Made by a program: the position numbers and the translations under genes. 64,000 bases of DNA, from positions 1 through 64,000 of the forward strand of contig NKIK01000021.1 in assembly GCA_002256115.1 (NCBI GenBank), written 5' to 3'. A model generated the notes under the pieces. The model did not search any database, was not told where the DNA came from, and saw only the letters and a program-made list of their open reading frames with translations. The DNA is from Burkholderiales bacterium PBB3 (GTDB lineage: Bacteria; Pseudomonadota; Gammaproteobacteria; Burkholderiales; Burkholderiaceae_C). Shown here one piece after another: positions 25,448 through 34,914 of this stretch (position 1 is its first letter; each line of letters begins with the position of its first letter).

Positions 25448-26644
25448 GTGGTGGGGCTGGTGCGCGGTGCTGGCATTCTGGCCGAGGCGCGCCGCCAGGC
25501 CAACGAATTGAACGCGCGCATTGCCCAGGGGGACCTGAGTTCGGATATTTCTACCGACCGCGAAGACGAGTTCGGGCAATTGCTGAAATCCCTGAACACC
25601 ATGAACGCTTCACTCAGCACCATGGTGTCCCAGGTGCGGGCCAGCACCGACAACATCGCCATTGCCAGCGCAGAAATTGCCACCGGCAATAACGACTTGG
25701 CCCAGCGCACCGAGCAGACCTCCAGTAACTTGCAAGCCACTGCGTCCAGCATGGACTCATTGACCACCACGGTGCAAAACAGCACCGACAGTGCGCGCCA
25801 AGCCAGCGCCTTGGCTTCGAACGCGTCTATGGTGGCGCAGCGCGGTGGTGAGGTGGTCAACCAGGTCGTCACCACCATGCAAGAGATTGATGCCAGCAGC
25901 AAGAAGATTGCCGACATCATCAGTGTGATCGACGGCATTGCGTTTCAGACGAATATTCTTGCGTTAAACGCAGCGGTAGAAGCGGCCCGCGCGGGCGAGC
26001 AGGGTCGGGGCTTTGCGGTCGTGGCCAGTGAGGTGCGCTCTTTGGCGGGCCGCAGTGCCGAGGCCGCCCGCGAGATCAAAACGCTGATCGGTACGTCGGT
26101 CGACAAAGTGGAATCGGGCACCCGCCTGGTGACCGAGGCGGGCTCGACGATGGTCGACATCGTGCAATCTGTGACCCGTGTGGCCGATGTGATTCGCGAA
26201 ATTACTGACGCGGCTACGGTGCAAAGCAGCGGCATTGCGGGCGTCAATGTGGCCATCAGCAATCTGGACCAGATGACGCAGCAAAACGCAGCACTGGTGG
26301 AAGAGAGCGCCGCCGCTGCCGAGAGCCTGCGCGAGCAGGCGGACAATATGAAGCGTGCGGTGTCGGTGTTCAAAGTGAGTGGTCAAGCCGATGGCTTCTC
26401 TACCCCGGCGCGGGCTGCGGTGCGTTCGCCCCAGCAAAAACCGTTTGGTGGTGACGACCGCCGCGCCACCGGCGTGCCCAAGGGCGCGGCCGCCAGGGCT
26501 GCGGGTGCTGCCAAAGCCCCGCAAGCCGCGAAGGCTTCTAAGCCCGCGTCGTCGGCCGCTTCCACGGCTTTGCCAAAATCGCAGCCCAAGACCTCCCAGA
26601 TCAAAACCCCGGCAGGCGGGGACGATGACTGGGAAACCTTTTGA
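25448..26644 (+). CDS. methyl-accepting chemotaxis protein, N-terminus frameshifted and sensor domain missing
   Basis: The in-frame part has 398 residues from a GTG at 25448 that lacks a ribosome binding site. It contains the end of a HAMP domain ([30 protein letters not shown]) and a complete signalling domain with the highly conserved hairpin tip [37 protein letters not shown]. The C-terminus ends in DWETF, like the NWETF pentapeptide that tethers the CheR methyltransferase and CheB. Only one membrane helix is encoded upstream, and no periplasmic ligand-binding domain. The real start appears to be at 25368 but is out of frame by one base. Either the gene is damaged or the sequence has an error at codon 2. 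Confidence 0.75.
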   Translation: MVGLVRGAGILAEARRQANELNARIAQGDLSSDISTDREDEFGQLLKSLNTMNASLSTMVSQVRASTDNIAIASAEIATGNNDLAQRTEQTSSNLQATASSMDSLTTTVQNSTDSARQASALASNASMVAQRGGEVVNQVVTTMQEIDASSKKIADIISVIDGIAFQTNILALNAAVEAARAGEQGRGFAVVASEVRSLAGRSAEAAREIKTLIGTSVDKVESGTRLVTEAGSTMVDIVQSVTRVADVIREITDAATVQSSGIAGVNVAISNLDQMTQQNAALVEESAAAAESLREQADNMKRAVSVFKVSGQADGFSTPARAAVRSPQQKPFGGDDRRATGVPKGAAARAAGAAKAPQAAKASKPASSAASTALPKSQPKTSQIKTPAGGDDDWETF

Positions 26645-26694
26645 CCCTGTATTGACCCCTCATTGACACTTTTACAACCCCCGGAGACGAAGAA

Positions 26695-27603
26695 ATGCAA
26701 ACTGAGTTGAAGAGCGATTTTGATTCCCTGTTGCCAGGCAGCAGCACTGAAGACGGCGCAACCCGACGCACCGCATTGAAGGCCGCGCTGGGCGTGGGCT
26801 ACGCCGCTACGGCGATGCCCATCATGGCGCAAACAGCGATTCGTACGCCATCCACGGGTTTGACAGAGGGTTCTGAGATATTCGACCTGGACGGCGCAAC
26901 GATACCGGTCTATTTCGCCAAGCCGGAAGGAAAAACCAACTTGCCCATTGTGTTGGTAGTCCAAGAAATTTTTGGTGTGCATGCTTACATTGCAGACACT
27001 TGCCGCCGATTTGCCAAAGCAGGTTATCTGGCGGTTGCACCGGATTTGTACAACCGCCAGGGTGATGCCAGCAAATACACCGATATCGGCAAGCTGTTGG
27101 CGGAAGTGGTGGCCAAGGTGCCTGATGAGCAGGTGATGGGCGACTTGGATGCGACGGTGCAATGGGCGATCAAAAACGGCGGCAACGGCAAAAAAATTGC
27201 GGTCACCGGCTTTTGCTGGGGTGGCAGAGTCACCTGGCTCTACGCGGCCCACAACAAAAACGTGAAGGCCGGTGTGGCCTGGTACGGGCGCTTGGTGGGT
27301 GCGGCTTCCGCGCTCACGCCCAAGCATCCGGTGGATCTGGCGGCATCCCTGAATGCCCCCGTGCTGGGTCTGTATGGCGGCGAGGACGCCGGCATCCCGC
27401 TCACCACCGTGAACCAGATGAAAGAGGCGCTGGCCGCCGCCGGTAGTAAAGGCAATAAGGCAGCCCAAGCGTCTGAGTTTGTGGTCTACCGCGATGCCCC
27501 CCATGCTTTCCATGCCGACTACCGCCCCAGCTACCGCAAGGCCGAGGCGGCAGACGGATTTGCACGCGCGCTGGCTTGGTTCAAGGCCAAAGGCGTAGCC
27601 TGA
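26695..27603 (+). CDS. dienelactone hydrolase family protein with Tat-like signal
   Basis: The 302-residue alpha/beta hydrolase carries an N-terminal TRRTALKAALGVGYAATAMPIMAQ-type segment, which looks like a twin-arginine signal (written in parts: TRRTALKAAL, then a hydrophobic run to MAQ). The catalytic Cys sits in GFCWGGR, with Asp in YGGEDAGIP and His in DAPHAFHADY, giving the Cys-Asp-His triad of dienelactone hydrolases. The natural substrate is probably a lactone or ester; family membership alone does not fix it. A GGAG-like site precedes the ATG. The patatin gene overlaps its 3' end by 28 nt, and the two may be coupled. Confidence 0.87.
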   Translation: MQTELKSDFDSLLPGSSTEDGATRRTALKAALGVGYAATAMPIMAQTAIRTPSTGLTEGSEIFDLDGATIPVYFAKPEGKTNLPIVLVVQEIFGVHAYIADTCRRFAKAGYLAVAPDLYNRQGDASKYTDIGKLLAEVVAKVPDEQVMGDLDATVQWAIKNGGNGKKIAVTGFCWGGRVTWLYAAHNKNVKAGVAWYGRLVGAASALTPKHPVDLAASLNAPVLGLYGGEDAGIPLTTVNQMKEALAAAGSKGNKAAQASEFVVYRDAPHAFHADYRPSYRKAEAADGFARALAWFKAKGVA

Positions 27604-28730
27604 GTCCGGGTCTGCGCCCCATCAATCTGGCCTTGCAGGGCGGGGGCTCGCATGGCGCATTCACTTGGGGCGTTTTAGACAAGCTGCTGGAAGACGGCCG
27701 CTTGTCTTTGGAGGGCATCAGCGGCACCAGCGCAGGGGCCATGAATGCCGTGGCTCTGGCGCAGGGGCTGGCCCATGCGGCGGGCAAAGCACCAGACACG
27801 ATGCGCGATTCGGCCCGCGCTTCCCTGAAAGCCTTTTGGGAAGGAGTGATTGATTTGGGTGCGCTCACGGCGTCGCTGTCGCAAGCCCAGCGCACACCGC
27901 TGGATTTTTTGTTCGGCGGTTTTGGTGCGGTGTCGGGCGATGCATCGCCCAGCCAAATGATGACGGACGCGATGACCAGCCTATGGTCCAAAACAGTATC
28001 GCCCTACCAAAGCAACCCGCTGGATATCAACCCGCTTAAAAATTTGCTGGAAAAGCAGATCGACTTTGAGCGTCTGGCAGCCTTCAAACAAGTCAAAGTT
28101 TTTGTAGTGGCCACCGCCGTATCCACCGGCAAGGCTGAGGTGTTTTCAGGCAAACGGCTTACTGTGAAAGCGGTGCTGGCGTCGGCTTGCTTGCCCACGG
28201 TGTTTCAGGCGGTGGAGATTGAGGGCGAGCACTACTGGGACGGCGGTTACGCCGGTAACCCAGCGATTCACCCCCTGATTTACCAATGCGCCAGCCGCGA
28301 CATTGTGCTGGTGCAGATCAACCCGCTCAAGCGTGCCAAGCTGCCCACGACGGCGGGTGACATCATGGACCGGCTCAATGAGATTACTTTCAACTCCGCG
28401 CTGATGGCCGAGATGCGGGCGATTGATTTTGTGAAGCGCCTGCTGGCCGAAGGCAGGTTGGACCCCGCACGCTACAAAGACGTGCTGATGCACCGCATTG
28501 ACGGCGGCGATGCCCTGAACGCTTACTCCGCCTCCAGCAAGTCTGCCACCGATGCCAAGTTGATTCATGGCCTGCACGACCTGGGGCGCAGCTGCGCAGA
28601 CCAGTGGTTGCACAAAAAGTCGGGCCACGTGGGCCACAGCGCCAGCATTCAGATTGCGCACGATTACCTGGATGACTTGCGCGTGCCCGTGGCAGTGCAT
28701 CGCCCGCCCGGCACACACCCGGCGGATTGA
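27576..28730 (+). CDS. patatin-like phospholipase
   Basis: The protein of up to 384 residues has all patatin elements: the oxyanion Gly-rich loop LALQGGGSHGAFTWGVLD near its N-terminus, the nucleophile Ser in GISGTSAGAMNAVAL (GTSAG) and the catalytic Asp in YWDGGYAGNPAI (DGG). Patatins cleave acyl chains from phospholipids. No ATG precedes the domain; the TTG at 27576 is the first possible start and overlaps the hydrolase gene. The C-terminal 60 residues are variable and hydrophilic. No signal peptide is seen, so it is probably cytoplasmic or membrane-associated. Confidence 0.88.
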   Translation: MVQGQRRSLSPGLRPINLALQGGGSHGAFTWGVLDKLLEDGRLSLEGISGTSAGAMNAVALAQGLAHAAGKAPDTMRDSARASLKAFWEGVIDLGALTASLSQAQRTPLDFLFGGFGAVSGDASPSQMMTDAMTSLWSKTVSPYQSNPLDINPLKNLLEKQIDFERLAAFKQVKVFVVATAVSTGKAEVFSGKRLTVKAVLASACLPTVFQAVEIEGEHYWDGGYAGNPAIHPLIYQCASRDIVLVQINPLKRAKLPTTAGDIMDRLNEITFNSALMAEMRAIDFVKRLLAEGRLDPARYKDVLMHRIDGGDALNAYSASSKSATDAKLIHGLHDLGRSCADQWLHKKSGHVGHSASIQIAHDYLDDLRVPVAVHRPPGTHPAD

Positions 28731-28802
28731 GTTTCGATTTCCGTTACAGTGCGCGGTCGCCATCCACAGCGGCCAGGGCGGCGCATTAAAAACGGGGGAA
28801 AA

Positions 28803-30929
28803 ATGGGAATTCAAATCACGCGGTTCGCTGGGGTCAGGGCTCTTTTGCAGGGCTTGGTGTGGGTCTGGCTCGGTACCAGTTTGGGTGCGTTAGCGCAGCC
28901 AACGCTTGTAACGCCAGTTGCGGCTGTAGCGCAAGCACAAACACAAGCCGCCCTACCTGTCGAAGCATTCTTTCGCGATGCCGATGTGGGGGAGGCGCTG
29001 CTCTCGCCCAGCGGCAAGCGCTTGGCCCTGACGACTGCGCAGGGCGGCAAACGTTATGCGCTGTTTGTGTACGACCTGACCACACCGGGGCAGGTCATCC
29101 AAGTAGCCAACTTCAGCAATGCCGACGTACGTGGCGTGACCTGGTTGGATGATGCACGGTTGCTGTTCAGTGCGCTGGATTACTCCGAAGGCAGCGGCAC
29201 CCCCAACGGCGCGCCAGGGCTCTTCATCGTGGGGGCGGATGGCAACGGCTTGCGCGCGCTGATCAATCGTAAAGCTGCGCGTGTGGTCGCCGGTAGTGGT
29301 GCCAGCCGCGCGCTGGACTGGAATCACATGGTGCTGAGCGTGCCTTTCCCACGGGCGGGTGAAGCCAATGACGAAATCATCATTGGCAAGCTGCAAGCCA
29401 GTGCCGATGGTGGTGCCCCCAATGTCGTGCCCCTGGTGCTGAATGTGAACACGGGCCGCACCCACAACCCTGGCTTTAACGCACCGCGTGGTGCCTTGGC
29501 CTGGAAGTTCAACAGCAAATCAGAACCGCGTGTGGTTTTTACCCAGGATGGCAACAAGCGCGCTGCCTACTGGCGTGGCCCGGCGGACACCGAGTGGCGC
29601 AAACTGGTGGAAGGCGATTTGATTTCCATGCCGTTTACGCCGCATACCGTGGATGATGCGGGCAATCTGTATGTCACCCGCAACGAGGGACCAGATGGCA
29701 CACGCGCCCTGGTGCGCTATGACTTTGCGACGAATGCACCCGCCGCCAAAGTCTTGGTGGCCCCTGCGGGGTTTGACTTTTCTGGCAGTCTGATTCTGGA
29801 GCGCGGCTCGGGCGAAGCCCAGGGCGTGCGCGTGGTGACCGACGCGGAAACCACGGTGTGGCTGGATGAAACCCGCAAGCACATCCAAACGCTGGCCGAT
29901 GAAAAATTTCCCGGCCGGGTAAACCGCATCAGTTGCCGCCAATGTGGGCAGCCCGACGCTATTGCCATGGTGTGGTCTTACTCCGACCGCGACCCTGGCC
30001 GCTTGGTGCTGTACCGGCCCAACCCGGCCCCAGGGCAGGCGCAGTGGCAGGGCATTGCTGCAGTGCGCGCCGGGCTGGACCCCAGCGCTATGGCGCGGGT
30101 GGGATTTCAGCGCATTCAGGCGCGCGATGGTCGCGACCTACCGGTGTGGATCACCTCGCCCCAGGGCGTGGCATCGGGCAAGCCTGCCCCTACGGTCGTG
30201 CTGGTGCACGGCGGCCCGTGGGTGCGCGGCAATACCTGGCATTGGGAGCCCATGGCGCAGTTTTTGGCATCGCGCGGTTACTTGGTGATTGAGCCCGAGT
30301 TTCGCGGCAGCGCGGGCTACGGCGATGCCCACTTCAAGGCCGGTTGGAAGCAGTGGGGCCAGACCATGCAGGACGATGTGGCCGACGCGCTGCTGTGGGC
30401 GCAAAAGCAAGGCATTGCCAGCGACCGTGCCTGCATTGCAGGGGCCAGCTATGGCGGCTACAGCACGCTGATGGGCTTGGTGCGGCACCCCGGTTTGTAC
30501 CGCTGCGGCGTGGCCTGGGCGGCGGTGACCGACCTGCAGCTCTATGTCAGCGGGTCTTGGTGGATTGGGGACGACATCAGTGAATTGGGCCGCAAATACA
30601 GCTTGCCCGAACTGGTGGGCAGTGCCGACGCAGATGCCGATCTGATCGCCAAGAACTCCCCCATCCTGCTGGCGTCCCAGATCAAAGCGCCGCTGATGCT
30701 TGCCTTTGGCGAGGCCGACCTGCGCGTGCCGCTGGCGCACGGCACACGCCTGCGCGAGGCCTTGCAAAAACTAGGCCGCGATCCGGAATGGATCACCTAC
30801 CCCGGCGAGGGCCATGGTTGGGCCAAACCCGAGACGCGTCTGGATTTTGCAAAGCGCGTGGAGCAGTTTCTGGCCAAGCATTTGGCAGCCGCAGACCCTG
30901 CCAGTGCCTCTGCTGCGGCTAAGCCCTGA
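28803..30929 (+). CDS. S9 family prolyl oligopeptidase-like exported peptidase
   Basis: The 708-residue protein has a Sec signal peptide (ending LGALAQ near residue 32), an N-terminal seven-bladed-propeller-like region, and a C-terminal alpha/beta hydrolase domain. The domain begins near PTVVLVHGGPWVRGNTWHW, and the catalytic Ser is in GASYGGYSTLMG, the Asp in AFGEADLRVPL and the His in PGEGHGW. This is the dipeptidyl-peptidase/acylaminoacyl-peptidase type of S9. The ATG at 28803 has GGGGGA upstream; a GTG-type extension to 28749 is unlikely. A second S9 peptidase gene follows at 106 nt, so the pair may be a peptide-degradation unit in the periplasm. Confidence 0.9.
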   Translation: MGIQITRFAGVRALLQGLVWVWLGTSLGALAQPTLVTPVAAVAQAQTQAALPVEAFFRDADVGEALLSPSGKRLALTTAQGGKRYALFVYDLTTPGQVIQVANFSNADVRGVTWLDDARLLFSALDYSEGSGTPNGAPGLFIVGADGNGLRALINRKAARVVAGSGASRALDWNHMVLSVPFPRAGEANDEIIIGKLQASADGGAPNVVPLVLNVNTGRTHNPGFNAPRGALAWKFNSKSEPRVVFTQDGNKRAAYWRGPADTEWRKLVEGDLISMPFTPHTVDDAGNLYVTRNEGPDGTRALVRYDFATNAPAAKVLVAPAGFDFSGSLILERGSGEAQGVRVVTDAETTVWLDETRKHIQTLADEKFPGRVNRISCRQCGQPDAIAMVWSYSDRDPGRLVLYRPNPAPGQAQWQGIAAVRAGLDPSAMARVGFQRIQARDGRDLPVWITSPQGVASGKPAPTVVLVHGGPWVRGNTWHWEPMAQFLASRGYLVIEPEFRGSAGYGDAHFKAGWKQWGQTMQDDVADALLWAQKQGIASDRACIAGASYGGYSTLMGLVRHPGLYRCGVAWAAVTDLQLYVSGSWWIGDDISELGRKYSLPELVGSADADADLIAKNSPILLASQIKAPLMLAFGEADLRVPLAHGTRLREALQKLGRDPEWITYPGEGHGWAKPETRLDFAKRVEQFLAKHLAAADPASASAAAKP

Positions 30930-31034
30930 GCCGCGCAACCCCGGCCTGGCGATTCCAGTACAGTGCGGGGTCTTGCCCCTGGCGTGCGCACTCTGCGGCG
31001 CGTGGCCGGGGCATTCCATCTTCTGAGGTGAAAC

Positions 31035-33209
31035 ATGCGCAATTTCCGTTTTGTTGTGGGCGCGGTGGCTTGGGCCGCTTGTGCCGTGTCGGCTTTCTCG
31101 GCCCCTGCGGTGCAACCCATGGCTCCTGTGGGCATGGTGCAAGACACCCTGCACGGCGTCGTGGTCAAAGACCCATACCGTTATTTTGAAAACGTCAAAG
31201 CCCCTGAAGTACAAACCTGGCTCCGGGCCCAAGGGGCCTACAGCCGCGAGGTACTGGACCAAATCGCCGTGCGCGATGGCCTGGAAAAGCGCCTGACCGA
31301 GCTGACATCGGCCAATGGTGACGCCATCAATGGCATGGTGCGCCTGCCGGGCGACAAGATTTTTTACATGCTGCGCCCCAAGGGCGAGCGCCAGTTCAAG
31401 TTGGCTATGCGCACGGGTTTTGGTGGTGCCAATCGCATTTTGGTTGACCCCGAAGTGGCTGCCAAAGCGACCGGTGTGCCCCATGCCATCAATTATTTCA
31501 AACCCTCGTGGGATGGCAAATATGTCGCCTATGGCATGTCGGCAGGCGGTTCGGAAGACGCGTCGCTCTACATTCTGGACATTGCCACAGGCAAGACCGT
31601 GGGCGCGCCCGCACCCCGCGTGCATGAGAGCCTGGTGAGCTGGCTGCCCGACAGCCGCTCGGTGACTTACAACCAGCTCAAGGTCCCCACTGCGGGCGAG
31701 CCTGAAAGCGAAGCCTACCTGGACAGCCGCGTGATGTGGCTGAAAGTGGGTGCCGAGCCTGCGCAGGCCCAAGCCGTATTCGGCCCCACCGTCACCAAAA
31801 ACCTGGGCCTGGCGCGGCTGGATGTAGCCACCTTGATTTTTATGCCCGGCAGTCCCTGGGTGATTGCCCGCACCACCGACACCACCTTGCCGGAAGGTTT
31901 TTTGTTTGTGGCCAAAGCGGCTGATTTGGGCAAGCCCAGCTTGAAGTGGACCCGGATTTCCGGCTACGACGACAAAATCACTGCGGTGGAACTGAAGGGC
32001 AATGACCTGTACTTCATGACGCACAAGAATGCCCCGCGCAAGCAGGTGATGAAACTTGATCTGCGCAAGCCGCAGTTGGCCCATGCCCAACTGGTGGCGG
32101 CGGCCCCGGCCAATGGCGTGTTGGAAGATTTCTCATTGACGCGCGACGGCCTGATGGGCGCAGTGCGCCAGGGCACCGAGATCGTGCTGCGCCGCTATGC
32201 CACGGGCAACACAACCGGTGAGGCTATTGCCATGCCATTCCCCGGCGCGGCGCGCATGACCGAAGACCTGGCCCACGCCTACAGCGATGTGGTCTATACC
32301 TTAAGCGGCTGGACCCAAATGCCCCTGAGCTTTGTGCTCAAAGACAACGTGTCCACCGACACTGGCATGCGCGTGAACCCCGTGCTGCCCAATGCGCCGG
32401 ATGTGCAAGTGGAGAACGTAGAGGTCGCCAGCTACGACGGTGCCAAAGTGCCAATGACCCTGCTGTACAAGAAGAGTCTGCAACGGGATGGCAACAACCC
32501 AACCCTGTTAACCGGCTACGCGTCGTATGGCTTTTCGGAGACTGCCGGCTTCTCTCCCCAACGTCTGGCCTGGATCGAGCAGGGCGGCGTGATTGCCCTG
32601 GCCAATGTGCGTGGCAGCGGCGTGTATGGCGATGCCTGGTACCGGGCTGGCCAAAAGGCCACCAAGTCCAACACCTGGAAAGACGGCATCGCCTGCGCCC
32701 AGTATTTGATCGACCAGAAAATTGCCTCGCCCAAAACCCTGGGTGTGATGGGCACCAGCGCCGGGGGTATTTTTGTCGGCCGCTCGGTGACTGCCGCGCC
32801 GCAGTTGTTTGCTGCCGCCATTTTTGATGTGGGCGTGATGGACGCCGTGCGCGCCGAAGAAAGCGCCAACGGCATCACCAATATCTCGGAATTTGGCAGC
32901 TACAAAAACGCCGCGGAGTTTCCGGCGCTGCTGGAGATGAGCACCTACCACCAGGTGGTGGACGGCACGGCTTACCCTGCTGTGATGCTGGTGCACGGCA
33001 TCAACGACCCGCGGGTGGACGTGTGGCACAGCGCCAAGACGGCAGCACGCTTGCAAGCGGCCACCAGCAGCGCCAAGCCCATACTGCTGCGCCTGGATTT
33101 GCAGGCCGGCCACGGCATGGGCAGCACCGCCACCCAGCGCAATGCCCAAGCGGCGGATATATATGCCTTCTTGCTGTGGCAAATGGGCAAGACCACCCTA
33201 AAACCATGA
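31035..33209 (+). CDS. S9 family prolyl oligopeptidase, exported
   Basis: The 724-residue protein has a signal peptide ending AFSAP. The classical N-terminal S9A sequence (DPYRYFENVKAPEVQTWLRAQ) follows, then a propeller region and a catalytic domain with Ser in MGTSAGGIFVGR, Asp in GINDPRVDVW and His in QAGHGMGS. It therefore resembles true prolyl oligopeptidases, cutting short peptides after proline, unlike the neighbour upstream, which is of the YGGY type. GAGGTG precedes the ATG. The 3' end lies 10 nt before Repeat A copy 7. Confidence 0.92.
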   Translation: MRNFRFVVGAVAWAACAVSAFSAPAVQPMAPVGMVQDTLHGVVVKDPYRYFENVKAPEVQTWLRAQGAYSREVLDQIAVRDGLEKRLTELTSANGDAINGMVRLPGDKIFYMLRPKGERQFKLAMRTGFGGANRILVDPEVAAKATGVPHAINYFKPSWDGKYVAYGMSAGGSEDASLYILDIATGKTVGAPAPRVHESLVSWLPDSRSVTYNQLKVPTAGEPESEAYLDSRVMWLKVGAEPAQAQAVFGPTVTKNLGLARLDVATLIFMPGSPWVIARTTDTTLPEGFLFVAKAADLGKPSLKWTRISGYDDKITAVELKGNDLYFMTHKNAPRKQVMKLDLRKPQLAHAQLVAAAPANGVLEDFSLTRDGLMGAVRQGTEIVLRRYATGNTTGEAIAMPFPGAARMTEDLAHAYSDVVYTLSGWTQMPLSFVLKDNVSTDTGMRVNPVLPNAPDVQVENVEVASYDGAKVPMTLLYKKSLQRDGNNPTLLTGYASYGFSETAGFSPQRLAWIEQGGVIALANVRGSGVYGDAWYRAGQKATKSNTWKDGIACAQYLIDQKIASPKTLGVMGTSAGGIFVGRSVTAAPQLFAAAIFDVGVMDAVRAEESANGITNISEFGSYKNAAEFPALLEMSTYHQVVDGTAYPAVMLVHGINDPRVDVWHSAKTAARLQAATSSAKPILLRLDLQAGHGMGSTATQRNAQAADIYAFLLWQMGKTTLKP

Positions 33210-33218
33210 ATTTAAGAC

Positions 33219-33272
33219 CAAAAGGCCATTGCAGCCCGTGGATAGTGCGGGAGCAGCTATGACATTGATAGC
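33219..33272 (+). repeat. Repeat A copy 7, forms the start of the ZIP gene
   Basis: A 54-nt copy with AGCT at 33255-33258 and TAGC at 33269-33272. The N10 segment begins with the ATG of the ZIP gene at 33259, and the invariant GGGAG of the core (33249-33253) serves as its Shine-Dalgarno sequence. Confidence 0.92.
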
Positions 33273-34071
33273 AATCTTGGTGGGCACCCTGGTCGCCGGT
33301 ATTGGCAGCGTGTGGTTGGCTGCGGCCTTGAGCTTTGGGGTGCTGGCCCGCTACACCCAGCACATGCTGAGTCTGGCAGCCGGGGCCTTGCTGGCCACGG
33401 CCTTCATGCATTTGCTGCCCGAGGCGTTTGAGAGCCAGGCAGGGGCGCACGACCTCTTTCTGACGCTGCTGTTTGGCTTGGTGTTCTTCTTTTTGTTGGA
33501 CAAGGCTGAGCTATGGCACCACGGGCATGAGCACCACCAGCACGCCGCGCCTGCCCAAGGCGATGGCCATGAACATCACCACGATCATGGCCATGACCAT
33601 GGACACCACCACGCTGCCCAGCCCGGCAGTTGGGCCGTGCTCACCGGCGACAGCGTGCATTGCTTTGGCGATGGCGTCTTGATTGCGTCGGCCTTTATGG
33701 CCGATTTGCGCCTGGGGGCCATTGCCTCCCTGGCGGTGCTGGCGCATGAGGTGCCGCACCACATGGGCGACCTGATGGTGCTGCGCTCAGGCACCAGCAA
33801 CAAGCGCATGGCGCTGGTGAAGGTGTCGTTGGCGGGCGCCGTCACCGCTTTGGGCGGCGTGCTGGGTTTTTGGCTGGTAGAGCAGTTGCAAGACTATTTG
33901 CCCTACTTTTTGGTCGTGGCGTCCAGCAGCTTTGTCTATGTGGCGCTGGCCGATTTGATTCCCCAACTGCAAAAACACCTGAATGCGCGCGAAACGGCGG
34001 TGCAAATTACCTGGCTGCTGGCCGGCATTTTGCTGGTCAAACTGGTGAGTGGCCTGGCCCACGGGCACTGA
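33259..34071 (+). CDS. ZIP family divalent metal transporter
   Basis: The 270-residue protein has about seven to eight membrane helices and a histidine-rich cytoplasmic loop (about residues 88-125) with many HH and HGH runs that would bind Zn2+ or related metals. The conserved ZIP helices contain HCFGDGVLIASAFM and LAHEVPHHMGDLMVL, in which the His, Asp and Glu residues form the metal path. The start at 33259 is chosen because the hydrophobic N-terminus begins there; the frame runs further up into Repeat A. The start codon and ribosome binding site lie within the repeat, and so do codons 1-4. It stands alone between the S9 gene and the RND operon. Confidence 0.9.
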   Translation: MTLIAILVGTLVAGIGSVWLAAALSFGVLARYTQHMLSLAAGALLATAFMHLLPEAFESQAGAHDLFLTLLFGLVFFFLLDKAELWHHGHEHHQHAAPAQGDGHEHHHDHGHDHGHHHAAQPGSWAVLTGDSVHCFGDGVLIASAFMADLRLGAIASLAVLAHEVPHHMGDLMVLRSGTSNKRMALVKVSLAGAVTALGGVLGFWLVEQLQDYLPYFLVVASSSFVYVALADLIPQLQKHLNARETAVQITWLLAGILLVKLVSGLAHGH

Positions 34072-34138
34072 ACGCGCGGGGCCGACCCTGGCCTGGCCCG
34101 GTCCAGGCTATTGAGCCTCGCCAACTATTTTTCGGTAG

Positions 34139-34160
34139 TTAAATCAAACGTTTGATTTAA
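34139..34160. promoter_or_regulatory. 22-bp perfect palindrome, putative TetR operator
   Basis: The half-site TTAAATCAAAC is followed at once by its exact complement, giving a 22-bp perfect palindrome that ends 19 nt before the TetR start codon. Its place and size fit an operator for the regulator of the efflux operon. TACACT at 34166-34171 may be the -10 box. Confidence 0.7.
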
Positions 34161-34179
34161 TTGGGTACACTCTCGCCCT

Positions 34180-34914
34180 ATGTCTGAAACTCTAACTGCC
34201 GTGCCAGCCAGCGCCAAGCCATTGCGCAGCGATGGGCAAGAGGCCCGCAACCGTCTGCTGGATGCGGCGCTGGGCCTGTTTGCCGACAAGGGATTTGCCA
34301 AAACATCGATCCGCGAAATTGCCCAAGCCGCGCAGGTCAATGTGGCCTCCATCAGCTACTACTTTGGCGACAAAGACGGTTTGTACCGCGCCGTGTGGAC
34401 CGACCCGCGTTGCAACCCGGATTGCGGTTTTGCCAATGGTGCCGATAGCGATGTGTCTCTGACCGACGCCCTGCGCGGCATGCTGCGCGGCTTTGTCGAG
34501 CCGCTCAAGCAGGGCGAGCTGACGCAGCGCTTCATGAAGCTGCATTTTCGGGAAATGCTGGAACCCACGGGCGTTTGGCAGCAAGAAATTGACAACAACA
34601 TCAAGCCCTCGCACATGGCCCTGGTTAGCCTGCTGTGCCGCCATTTGGGTGTTGACCAAGCCGATGACGACATCCACCGCCTGTGCTTCAGCATTGCAGG
34701 CCTGGGGATGATGCTGCATGTGGCGGGTGATGTGTTCACCGCCATTCGCCCGGAATTGGTGGCCTCGCCCGAGGCGCTGGATGTGTATGGCGACCGTCTG
34801 CTGACTTACGCACTGGCGGTTGTAGAGGCAGAACGGCTGCGCCGTGTTGCCTTGCCACCTGCTTCTCTTTCCTCTAAACCCCCCCGCAAATCTACCCAGA
34901 AGCCAAACCCATGA
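34180..34914 (+). CDS. TetR family repressor of the RND efflux operon
   Basis: The 244-residue regulator has a TetR DNA-binding domain at about residues 22-70 (RNRLLDAALGLFADKGFAKTSIREIAQAAQVNVASISYYFGDKDGLY in parts: LLDAALGLFADKGF, then TSIREIAQAAQVNVASISYYF) and an all-helical ligand domain resembling the CerR/DUF1956 type. Its stop overlaps the ATG of the outer-membrane efflux gene, so it is the first gene of the operon that it probably controls. A perfect palindrome upstream is a likely autoregulatory site. There is no good Shine-Dalgarno sequence. Confidence 0.9.
   Translation: MSETLTAVPASAKPLRSDGQEARNRLLDAALGLFADKGFAKTSIREIAQAAQVNVASISYYFGDKDGLYRAVWTDPRCNPDCGFANGADSDVSLTDALRGMLRGFVEPLKQGELTQRFMKLHFREMLEPTGVWQQEIDNNIKPSHMALVSLLCRHLGVDQADDDIHRLCFSIAGLGMMLHVAGDVFTAIRPELVASPEALDVYGDRLLTYALAVVEAERLRRVALPPASLSSKPPRKSTQKPNP

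Noticed and set aside
30771-32090. A 439-codon minus frame across the two S9 peptidase genes
   Set aside because: It has no recognisable domain and is antisense to two well-supported genes.
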